Assembly (NCBI RefSeq): GCF_025145285.1
Contig: NZ_CP102251.1
Span: forward strand, 2,480,001-2,544,000
Direction of reading: 5' to 3'
DNA length: 64,000 nucleotides
Origin: Alistipes onderdonkii
Lineage (GTDB): Bacteria; Bacteroidota; Bacteroidia; Bacteroidales; Rikenellaceae
Part shown: piece after piece, positions 50,617 to 57,908 of the stretch
How the letters are laid out: every line of letters starts with the position of its first letter
Numbering within the stretch: the stretch's first letter is position 1
Notes under the pieces: generated by a model
What the model was told of the DNA's origin: nothing
Seen by the model: only the letters and a program-made list of their open reading frames with translations
Databases searched by the model: none
Translations under genes and position numbers: made by a program

Positions 50617-51198
50617 TTAAACGACCTCCGTGATCCGGTCGTCCTCGGTGACGGGCCGGATGACCCGGCACGGGTTGCCGAAGGCGATGACCCCGGCCGG
50701 GATGTCGCGCGTTACGACGCTGCCGGCGCCGATGACCGTGCCGTCGCCTATCGTCACGCCCTGCATGACCACGCAGTTGCCGCCGATCCAGACGTTGTCG
50801 CCGATGGTGATAGGAAGCGAGCGCATGACGCCCGCGTTGCGCTGGTCGGGCAGCAGGGCGTGCGTCACGGTGTAGATGCCCACGTTGGGGCCGATGAATA
50901 CGTGGTTGCCGATGGTCACGGGCGCTTCGTCGAGGATCGTGAGGTTGAAATTCCCCGTAAAGTCGTCCCCGATTGAAATCTGCGACCCGAAATCGCAGTG
51001 GAACGGGCTGTGGATGCAGAATGTGCCGCCCGTGCGGCCGAACAACTGCCGGATGATCGCATTGCGTTCCTCCTCGCGGCTCGGGGGCAGGCTGTTGAAC
51101 CGGAAGACTAGTTCTTCGCAGCGTTGCAGTGCCTCCCTGATCTGCGGCTTGCGGGCGTAGAGCCACATGCCGGTTTTCATCTTTTCAAGGTCGTCCAT
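50617..51198 (-). CDS. maltose/galactoside O-acetyltransferase-type hexapeptide protein
   Basis: A trimeric left-handed beta-helix acetyltransferase, 193 aa. The N-terminal helix MDDLEKMKTGMWLYARKPQI is the Mac/NodL-type start. Hexapeptide repeats run from about residue 70 (ISIGDDFTGN, VTIGNHVFIGPNVGIYT, ITIGDNVWIGGNCVVMQGVTIGDGTVIGAGSVVTRDIP). The active His is in VTHALLP, and the acetyl-CoA loop is ARK-free but has AFGNPCRVIR. Substrate likely a sugar such as maltose or galactoside; not resolved. It is monocistronic. Confidence 0.9.
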   Translation of the reverse strand: MDDLEKMKTGMWLYARKPQIREALQRCEELVFRFNSLPPSREEERNAIIRQLFGRTGGTFCIHSPFHCDFGSQISIGDDFTGNFNLTILDEAPVTIGNHVFIGPNVGIYTVTHALLPDQRNAGVMRSLPITIGDNVWIGGNCVVMQGVTIGDGTVIGAGSVVTRDIPAGVIAFGNPCRVIRPVTEDDRITEVV

Positions 51199-51391
51199 AA
51201 TTTTATTTTTCGTAGTTGTTTATTTCTATGCCCTGTCGGACGCATTTCCCGGGTTTGCCGTGCCGCGTGGCTAACTCTCCTCCGGGAAGGGGAGGGCAGG
51301 CTTGCCAATGAGGCCACAGGCGGTGGGCAACAGCGGGCGGAAGCGAAAATCCGGGTCGGGGATTCCTGCTATGTCGCGTTGTATAATCCGC

Positions 51392-52270
51392 TCATTCCGA
51401 GCTGAAATATTCGTATGCCGCCCTGGAGACCGCAGCGGCGATGGCAGCATTTGCGGCGTCGTTTTCTTCCGATTCGGTGACGAATACGGCGATGCAGTAG
51501 CGGCATCCGTCGGGCAGGAGCACATAGCCGGCATCGTTGTCCGCAATGCGGATGCCTTCGGCCGTGCGGTCGGATGAGCCGGTCTTGTGTCCGATCACGG
51601 TTCCGGCTGGCAGCCCGGCTTTCAGTTTGTTCGTTCCCGTCGTTGCCTCGCACAACAACCGTTGCAGGAGAGCGTTGTACTCCCCTTTGAGCAGCCTGCC
51701 CTGCAGGAACAGGTCGAACAGTGTACAGACGGACGAAGGGCGTGCCTTGTTGACCCGCTGGTTCCCGATGCCGCGGTGCATTTCCTCCTCGCTGGCGGCG
51801 ATGCAGATGCCGCCGATCCCCAGCGAACGGACGTAGGCCTCTACGGCTTCGGGGCCGCCTGCTTCCCGTAGCAGGATGTCGCAGGCGATATTGTCGCTCT
51901 CCGACACCGTGTAGCGGAGCAGCTGTCCGAGCGTCAGCGTGCCTCCACTTTCGGGCAATGAATCGCGCATCGGGCTGTATGTGCCGGGTAGGAGCAGGTC
52001 GGGCGTGATGCTGATCGGCTGCGTGAGCGGTGTGCCTTCGCGCTGCATGCGGTCGAGTACGGCCAGCGCCACGGGGAATTTGAAGACGCTCATCATCGGC
52101 AGCAGGGAGTCGTTTCGCGCGACTGTCTTCCCGTCGGGAGTGCGGATTGCGACCCCGACGAAGGCTTTGTGCCCCGACACGATTTCATCCAGCCGGGATT
52201 CGAATTGTCGTGTCGCCGTATCGCAAGACGCTGCGAGAACCGACAGGCATAGGAGCAGGAGTTTTTTCAT
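51392..52270 (-). CDS. bla: class A beta-lactamase (Bacteroidetes A2-type)
   Basis: The product is 292 aa. MKKLLLLCLSVLAASC gives a lipobox at Cys16, so the enzyme is probably membrane-anchored. Active-site motifs are intact: Ser61-x-x-Lys64 in SVFKFP, Ser125-Asp-Asn in SESDN, the Glu region ASEEEMHRG on the omega loop, and Lys229-Thr-Gly in HKTGSSDRT. The pattern resembles CepA/CblA/CfxA relatives; the spectrum of hydrolysed drugs cannot be read. It starts 68 nt after the ferredoxin stop, with a terminator in between and almost no room for a promoter. No BlaI-type dyad like that at 11.4 kb is present. Confidence 0.9.
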   Translation of the reverse strand: MKKLLLLCLSVLAASCDTATRQFESRLDEIVSGHKAFVGVAIRTPDGKTVARNDSLLPMMSVFKFPVALAVLDRMQREGTPLTQPISITPDLLLPGTYSPMRDSLPESGGTLTLGQLLRYTVSESDNIACDILLREAGGPEAVEAYVRSLGIGGICIAASEEEMHRGIGNQRVNKARPSSVCTLFDLFLQGRLLKGEYNALLQRLLCEATTGTNKLKAGLPAGTVIGHKTGSSDRTAEGIRIADNDAGYVLLPDGCRYCIAVFVTESEENDAANAAIAAAVSRAAYEYFSSE

Positions 52271-52286
52271 AGGCTGGCAGGGGATA

Positions 52287-52318
52287 AAAAAGCACACCTT
52301 TTCGGGGTGTGCTTTTTT
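52287..52318 (-). terminator. terminator between ferredoxin and beta-lactamase genes
   Basis: The stem AGCACACC / GGTGTGCT with a 7-nt loop is flanked by A and T runs on both sides. On the minus strand it ends in GCTTTTTT, only 17 nt before the bla start codon. Confidence 0.8.
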
Positions 52319-52337
52319 TCGGATTTCTCCGCGTCGC

Positions 52338-52505
52338 TTATCCTTCGATGATAGCCTCGCTCGGGCAAACGCCGGCGCAGGTACCGCAGTCGATGCACTT
52401 ATCGGGATCGATGACATAGATATCGCCGGCCGAGATCGCTTCGGTCGGGCACTCGCCGATGCAGGTGCCGCAGGCAACGCAGGAATCAGTGATTTTGTAA
52501 GCCAT
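52338..52505 (-). CDS. 2[4Fe-4S] ferredoxin
   Basis: The product is 55 aa: MAYKITDSCVACGTCIGECP, then a second CIDCGTCAGVCP motif. Both clusters have the full CxxCxxCxxxCP pattern, as in clostridial-type electron carriers, and the second motif is nearly a repeat of the first. It would carry low-potential electrons in the cytosol. The gene has its own promoter box (52546-52553) and terminator, consistent with strong monocistronic expression, and lies directly downstream of serS on the same strand. Confidence 0.95.
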   Translation of the reverse strand: MAYKITDSCVACGTCIGECPTEAISAGDIYVIDPDKCIDCGTCAGVCPSEAIIEG

Positions 52506-52545
52506 TGTGTTAAAAATTTATTGTTAAGGTGTGTGTTGTGTCCGG

Positions 52546-52553
52546 CAAATATA
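52546..52553 (-). promoter_or_regulatory. -7 box of the ferredoxin gene
   Basis: On the minus strand TATATTTG, a full TAnnTTTG match, lies 41 nt before the start at 52505 and immediately next to the end of serS. Confidence 0.6.
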
Positions 52554-52558
52554 GGAAC

Positions 52559-53830
52559 TTATTTGATAATATCAAAACCCGTATAGGGAATCAGCGCCTC
52601 GGGGATGCGGATGCCGTCGGGGGTCTGGAAATTCTCCAGCAGAGCGGCCACGATACGCGGCAATGCCAGCGACGAGCCGTTGAGCGTATGCGCCAGCTGC
52701 GTCTTCTTGTCGGCATCCTTGTAGCGGAGTTTCAGGCGGTTGGCCTGGAACGACTCGAAGTTCGACACGGAGGATACCTCCAGCCAGCGTTTCTGCGCCT
52801 CGGAATAGACCTCGAAATCGTAGGTCAGCGCCGAGGTGAACGACATGTCGCCGCCGCACAGGCGCAGGATGCGGTAGGGCAGCCCCAGCGACCTGACGAT
52901 CGACTCCACGTGCGCCACCATGCCGTCCAGCGCTTCGTACGACGCTTCGGGCAGGCTCAGCTGCACGATCTCGACCTTGTCGAACTGGTGCAGGCGGTTC
53001 AGCCCGCGCACGTCCTTGCCGTACGAACCGGCTTCGCGGCGGAAGCAGGGGGTGTATGCGGTCATCTTTACCGGGAAATCCTTTTCGTCGAGGATCACGT
53101 CGCGGTAGATATTCGTCACGGGTACTTCGGCCGTCGGGATCATGTAGAAATTGTCGGCCGTGGCGTGGTACATCTGCCCTTCCTTGTCGGGCAGCTGGCC
53201 CGTGCCGAAGCCCGAGGCTTCGTTGACCATGATCGGCGGTTCCACTTCGAGGTAGCCGGCCCGGGTGTTGCAGTCGAGGAAATAGTTGATCAGCGCACGC
53301 TGCAGACGGGCTCCCTTGCCTTTGTAGACGGGGAATCCGGCGCCCGTGAGTTTCACGCCCAGGTCGAAGTCGATGATGTCGTATTTGCGTGCCAGTTCCC
53401 AATGGGGCAGCGGGTTTTCGGGCAGTTGGGTATAGCTTTCGACCAGCTTCACGACGAGGTTATCCTCGGCGGTCTTGCCTTCGGGCACGATGTCGGCCGG
53501 GAAATTGGGCAGCGAGACGATCGCTGCCTGCAACTCCTCCTGCACGTCGTGCGATTCGGCCTGCAGGCGGTTGGATTTTTCCTTGAGGTCGGCGACGAAG
53601 CGCTTGCGCTCCTCGGCTTCGTCGCGGCGGCCCTGTCCCATCAGCGCCCCGATCTCCTTGGCGGCTTTGTTCTGCGCTGCCAGCGTATTGTCCAGTTCGG
53701 TCTGGATGGCCTTGCGGCGGTCGTCCAGCGTTTCGATCCTGGCGATGACCGGTGCGGCGTCCACTCCCTTCTTGGCGAGCTTGCGGATCGCGGCCTGCTT
53801 GTCATCGCGGATTTGCTTTATCGTAAGCAT
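52559..53830 (-). CDS. serS: seryl-tRNA synthetase
   Basis: A class II synthetase, 423 aa. The N-terminal coiled-coil arm is at about 30-105 (RRKAIQTELDNTLAAQNKAAKEIG...). Motif 2 is CFRREAGSYGKDVRGLNRLHQFDKVE, with SVSNFESFQANRLKLRYKD near motif 3, and LNGSSLALPRIVAALLENFQ is motif 3. Length and arm fit standard bacterial SerRS. It stands alone with a promoter box 41 nt upstream of its start. Confidence 0.97.
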   Translation of the reverse strand: MLTIKQIRDDKQAAIRKLAKKGVDAAPVIARIETLDDRRKAIQTELDNTLAAQNKAAKEIGALMGQGRRDEAEERKRFVADLKEKSNRLQAESHDVQEELQAAIVSLPNFPADIVPEGKTAEDNLVVKLVESYTQLPENPLPHWELARKYDIIDFDLGVKLTGAGFPVYKGKGARLQRALINYFLDCNTRAGYLEVEPPIMVNEASGFGTGQLPDKEGQMYHATADNFYMIPTAEVPVTNIYRDVILDEKDFPVKMTAYTPCFRREAGSYGKDVRGLNRLHQFDKVEIVQLSLPEASYEALDGMVAHVESIVRSLGLPYRILRLCGGDMSFTSALTYDFEVYSEAQKRWLEVSSVSNFESFQANRLKLRYKDADKKTQLAHTLNGSSLALPRIVAALLENFQTPDGIRIPEALIPYTGFDIIK

Positions 53831-53870
53831 GGTATCCTGTGGTTTTTTGTGTATTCGTGTTTACAAACTG

Positions 53871-53878
53871 CAAAATTA
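53871..53878 (-). promoter_or_regulatory. -7 box of serS
   Basis: On the minus strand TAATTTTG, a full TAnnTTTG match, lies 41 nt before the start at 53830. Confidence 0.6.
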
Positions 53879-53931
53879 TAAAAAACACGCCAACTTGCAC
53901 TCCTGTCGCTCTGTTTTTTGCCTGTTTCATG

Positions 53932-53970
53932 AAAAAACCGGGTTCCCGTCGTGTGCGGGAACCCGGTTTT
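53932..53970 (-). terminator. terminator of the SusCD-type operon
   Basis: An 11-bp stem (CCGGGTTCCCG / CGGGAACCCGG) with a 7-nt loop is followed on the minus strand by TTTTTTC, 20 nt past the last gene of the operon. Confidence 0.88.
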
Positions 53971-53989
53971 CATAGGGTTGCGGAACCGG

Positions 53990-56281
53990 TCAGAGCCTGT
54001 GCAGTTCCAGGCCGGTGCGGAGTGTCTTGCCTGCGGCCTGTTTCCGGGCATCCCCGGCGGATGCCGGTGCCTGGGCTTTGGCGGCGGGCCTGATCGTCGT
54101 CGGAAGCAGGTCTTCGCTCAGCAGGTAGGTCGTGAACCGCTGTCCGTCCACTTCGATGGACTGCGTTTGTGCCGGGGCGGCGTTTGCCGCCGCGGACGCC
54201 TGTTTGAGCGGTACCATGCTGATGGCCGAATAGCTCCGCGAACCCACATATTCGCGCAGGTAGCTCGAACTGCTTGCCTGCGGCGTGCTGAAGAGCAGGA
54301 ACATGTAGCTGTTGATGGCGTTCTTCGAGTAAGGACTTGCCGCCCAGTAGAGTTTGTCTCCGATGTAGCCGATGGCCAGGCTGTTGTCGCCCCAGTAAAT
54401 CATCAGCCCGTCCGAGAACCCGAGGCGTGCGTAGTTCTGCCCGTATGTGCCGGCCGCCTGCGTCTCGACGATGAGCATGTGCTTCTCCTTGTCGTAGTAG
54501 CCGTTCAGTTCGGGTGCGAAGTCGCGCATGTCGGACATGCCCTTGATGAGGACGTCGCGGTCGTTGACGCGCGTGATGTCGATACGGTAGTTGCCCTGCG
54601 TGTCGTTCGAACCGGCCGTTATGGTCGCCGTGGCATTGAATGCGCCCAGGAAGTCCGCCATGGTCTTCGTCTGGTCGAAATCCGAGGCGAAATAGCCCTG
54701 TGTCGAGCCGGTCTTCGATACGAACGCCGTATCGCCGAACGAGTTGGTCATCAGCAGGGCGAGAACATACGTGCTGCCCTGGTCGAGCGTGTTGAACGCC
54801 GTGGCGCGTCCTTCTTCCGAGTTGAGCTCGGCGATCATCTCCTCGGCGATGTCGTACCCGCGGTCAGCAGTGAGTTCTTCGAGGGTCATCCCGAGTGCCT
54901 CGCACAGGTAATCGGCGATGTCGGTCTTGACGCAGAGGTATTTCATCGTGGCCACGTTGCTTGTCTGCATCTCCCAGATGAGCGTGTTGTAGGGCGAGTA
55001 ATTCAGGTTGTCGGTCGGTGCGTAGAACTTGAATTCGTTGACCTTGATTCCGTATTCTTTCTCCGGGTCGCACGTGAAGCGCTGCGAGTAGAGCTTGCAC
55101 GGGTTGTCGATCGAGTCGTAGGCCAGCGCGACGGCGGTGTAGTTTCCCTTGGGGACGTTCCATACCGATGCGTCTTCGCTGTACAGCGTCACGGTGGGGA
55201 CGACGCCCTCCAGCTTGTCGTCGATGAGCTGCTGGCGGATCTCGTCCTGACGCTGCGTGTCAGCCGTGATGTCGCCCTCCACGACCGAAGCCTTGTAGAA
55301 CTTGGTGTAGCTGTTGGGCGAGAAGTAGAGCTTCGGGGCGCGGAACCCTGTGGCCGTGGTCTCGATGCCCTGGAACTCGATGTCCACGATCGGCGTCGTG
55401 TCGGGTTCGCTTTCGAAGACGAGTTTTTCGGTGCCCTGGCTGAAGTATCCCGACGACACATAGTAGATCAGGTAGAACGAGAAGGTGTCCTTACCGTCGA
55501 ACGTGCAGGGGTAGGAGGCGTAGGCGCTCTCATTGCCCGTGTACTCGGCCATGTCGGCCACATAGACGTACTCGTTGTAGTTCGAGTTGAAATATCCGAT
55601 CGACTGTCCCGGGACGGTGCAGGTGTTGTCGTCGTGGAGGATGAACTTGAACGCCACGCCGCTGGCCCAGTCCTTCAGGCGGAAGATGTTGGCTCCGACG
55701 GCCTTTTCCACCTCCAGCCCCGAGTCGCGTCCGGTGTAATAGAGCGAGTAGTGATAAGTGGCGAGTTGCTGCACCTGCCCGCCATCGCTGCCGATGCGCA
55801 TGTAGGGCTCCCAGGTCAGCTCGTACGAAGCCGAAAGGGCCACCTTGTCGCTGAACTGCGAAACCTGCGCGCCGTCGTCGCCGGGGTTGACTTCGCGTTT
55901 CGAGATCAGGAGCGTCGTTTTGTAGTTCGAGCCCATGATGAAATTCGATAGGTCGACCTCCACGGGGACGGTCACCGAGTATTTCCCGTCGGGAATGGTT
56001 ACCTTGGATGGTACTTTGAACCGGGTGAGGTTGTTCAGGTCGCTGGTCTTCTGCGCCAGGTATACCGTGTAGGAGCCTCGGTTGCCCGTGCGGGCTATCT
56101 GCACGTCGATGGTGCCGCTCTGGGCAGCCTGTGCAAACTCCTTTTCGATGGACGACTGGATGAAGTGTATCTCTTTCGAGTCGTCCTTGTTGGGGTTGTA
56201 GTAGGTGCCTTCCTGCGTCTTGCTGCAGGCCGCGCCGAACAGCAGGAGTGCCACACCCAGATATTTCGATATGTTTTTCAT
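53990..56281 (-). CDS. surface lipoprotein of the SusCD operon
   Basis: The product is 763 aa from 56281 (MKNISKYLGVALLLFGAAC, lipobox Cys19). The N-terminal quarter (HFIQSSIEKEFAQ... GTIDVQIARTGNRGSYTVYLA... KYSVTVPVEVDLSNF) looks like a Calx-beta or similar Ig-type domain, and the rest is aromatic- and Asp-rich beta structure. It occupies the SusE/SusF position after SusD, so it is probably a cell-surface ligand-binding protein delivering substrate to the SusC/D pair. I recognise no specific family for the large central part. The C-terminal 60 residues are Ala/Gln-rich, probably flexible. Confidence 0.8.
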   Translation of the reverse strand: MKNISKYLGVALLLFGAACSKTQEGTYYNPNKDDSKEIHFIQSSIEKEFAQAAQSGTIDVQIARTGNRGSYTVYLAQKTSDLNNLTRFKVPSKVTIPDGKYSVTVPVEVDLSNFIMGSNYKTTLLISKREVNPGDDGAQVSQFSDKVALSASYELTWEPYMRIGSDGGQVQQLATYHYSLYYTGRDSGLEVEKAVGANIFRLKDWASGVAFKFILHDDNTCTVPGQSIGYFNSNYNEYVYVADMAEYTGNESAYASYPCTFDGKDTFSFYLIYYVSSGYFSQGTEKLVFESEPDTTPIVDIEFQGIETTATGFRAPKLYFSPNSYTKFYKASVVEGDITADTQRQDEIRQQLIDDKLEGVVPTVTLYSEDASVWNVPKGNYTAVALAYDSIDNPCKLYSQRFTCDPEKEYGIKVNEFKFYAPTDNLNYSPYNTLIWEMQTSNVATMKYLCVKTDIADYLCEALGMTLEELTADRGYDIAEEMIAELNSEEGRATAFNTLDQGSTYVLALLMTNSFGDTAFVSKTGSTQGYFASDFDQTKTMADFLGAFNATATITAGSNDTQGNYRIDITRVNDRDVLIKGMSDMRDFAPELNGYYDKEKHMLIVETQAAGTYGQNYARLGFSDGLMIYWGDNSLAIGYIGDKLYWAASPYSKNAINSYMFLLFSTPQASSSSYLREYVGSRSYSAISMVPLKQASAAANAAPAQTQSIEVDGQRFTTYLLSEDLLPTTIRPAAKAQAPASAGDARKQAAGKTLRTGLELHRL

Positions 56282-56318
56282 AGTATGCATGGATTAATCA
56301 CTTCTTAACAATGCGTTA

Positions 56319-57890
56319 TCACGGGTTTTGGTCTTCCTCGTTGATATTCGGGTTGGCGTTGATCTCATCCTGCGGGATGGTCATCACCCAGTCGTACGTG
56401 TCGGCTTTGGTCAGGTCGACGTTGCGGCGGCTCATGCCCGAGAGGCACTCTTCCGAGAAGCCGTCGTCCGCACGGCGGTCGATGCCCTGTCCCAGGCGGC
56501 GGACGTCGAACAGGCGCCCGTATTCGCCCCAAAGCTCGATGCGGCGCTGGATGAGGATGTCCTCGAGTAATGATCCCGTCCATGTCGTGGTCGTGGCTCC
56601 CAGGTTCAGCCCGCTGCGGTTGTTGGCGTTGTAACGCGTGTCGCGTTCGGCCATGACCGTGTTCATCAGGTCGCGGGCGACCTGTACGTTGTTCGGCAGG
56701 TTCTCCGAGCGGAGCGCCGCCTCGGCCGCCGTGAAGTACATCTCCTCGACGCGCATGTAGATATAGTCACCCAGCCACGACGCGACGTTGCTGAACGCGA
56801 ATTTCCTGCCTACATAGGGGGCGTCCTTGTCATTGGGATCCCACCAGTCGCGGCGGACATCGGTCGGGTTCATGCGGTTGTAAAGCTGTTTGTTGATGAC
56901 TTTGGCCGCCGATTTCGCATACTGGCCGTCCTGGTTGTCCATGTGGGCGAAGAAACTGGCATAACCGCCGGCCTGGTCTGCCACCTGGATGCCCGCTCCC
57001 CACATGACGTTGGAGCTGTTGAGCGAGTTCATGCCGCCCATCAGGTCGCTCTTGGTGCCGACCGCATAGCCGCCTTCGTCGATCACGCGCTTTGCGGCTG
57101 CATAGGCTCCGTCCCAGTCGCCTTCCACCAGGCAGGCGCGCGACTTGATGCCCAGCGCCACGTAGAGGGTGATGTGCGATTTGTTGCCCGTCGACAGCGA
57201 GCTCTCCCTGCCGGTTTCGAGGTAGCCGATCGCCTTGTCGATATCCTCGTCGATGAGGCCGTAGACCTGTTGCAGCGTAGCGCGCGGCTGTCCGCCGGTG
57301 TCGATCGAAGTGCCCGTGGTGTAGACCGGTACGCAGGCTTCCGTCCAGCGCTGGCGGCCGTTCATCGGGTCGTAAGGCGCACGTGAGAACCAGGTCGCCA
57401 GGTTCAGGTAGCAGAGTGCGCGGATGGCGTAGGCCTGTCCCACGACATAGGCCACGTCGGCCTGGCTGCCCTCCATCGCCGGGGCTGCGTCGATGATGTA
57501 GTTGACATTGGATATCCACCTGTAATTGGCGTACCATACGTCGTAGGAACGGAAGATCGAACTGGTGTAGTTGGACTTCATGTTGTAGGTATGGTCGTGC
57601 CAGAACCAGCCGTTGCCCTGCGACTGCATGATCAGGTCGTCGGCCATGACGTCGAGCGCCAGGTTGTAGGCTGCGATGCCGAAACACTGGTGGGTATTGC
57701 CCGTCGTAGACCATCCGGCCGTCCACATCGAGCGGTAAACGCCGTTGACCGAAGTGATGGCCGTCGAAGCCGCCTTGAGCAACTCCTCGGCCGATCCCGA
57801 GTCGGTCGGGGAGAATTCGAGCATCGACTGGCTGCACGAACCCATCGTCAGCGTCACGAACGAAATAATGCTATAAAATATTTTTTTCAT
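56319..57890 (-). CDS. SusD/RagB-family outer-membrane lipoprotein
   Basis: The product is 523 aa with lipobox MGSC at Cys19. TPR-type helices and the SusD start (SPTDSGSAEELLKAASTAITSVNGVYRSM) are evident, as are the family markers AYAIRALCYLNLATWF, the YMRVEEMYFTAAEAALR segment, and a C-terminal RRIELWGEYGRLFDVRRLGQG. It caps the SusC channel and holds substrate. It begins 18 nt after the SusC stop and is followed 37 nt later by the surface lipoprotein. Substrate cannot be read directly; the neighbouring protease suggests peptides. Confidence 0.95.
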   Translation of the reverse strand: MKKIFYSIISFVTLTMGSCSQSMLEFSPTDSGSAEELLKAASTAITSVNGVYRSMWTAGWSTTGNTHQCFGIAAYNLALDVMADDLIMQSQGNGWFWHDHTYNMKSNYTSSIFRSYDVWYANYRWISNVNYIIDAAPAMEGSQADVAYVVGQAYAIRALCYLNLATWFSRAPYDPMNGRQRWTEACVPVYTTGTSIDTGGQPRATLQQVYGLIDEDIDKAIGYLETGRESSLSTGNKSHITLYVALGIKSRACLVEGDWDGAYAAAKRVIDEGGYAVGTKSDLMGGMNSLNSSNVMWGAGIQVADQAGGYASFFAHMDNQDGQYAKSAAKVINKQLYNRMNPTDVRRDWWDPNDKDAPYVGRKFAFSNVASWLGDYIYMRVEEMYFTAAEAALRSENLPNNVQVARDLMNTVMAERDTRYNANNRSGLNLGATTTTWTGSLLEDILIQRRIELWGEYGRLFDVRRLGQGIDRRADDGFSEECLSGMSRRNVDLTKADTYDWVMTIPQDEINANPNINEEDQNP

Positions 57891-57908
57891 ACTTGTTTCC
57901 TCCCTTGG

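Noticed and set aside
8015..52270. BlaI-M56 genes as the regulator of the beta-lactamase in this window
   Set aside because: The genes are about 41 kb apart, the beta-lactamase start has no copy of the dyad operator, and M56-TonB/BlaI pairs occur widely without beta-lactamases. A regulatory link is not supported by sequence here.
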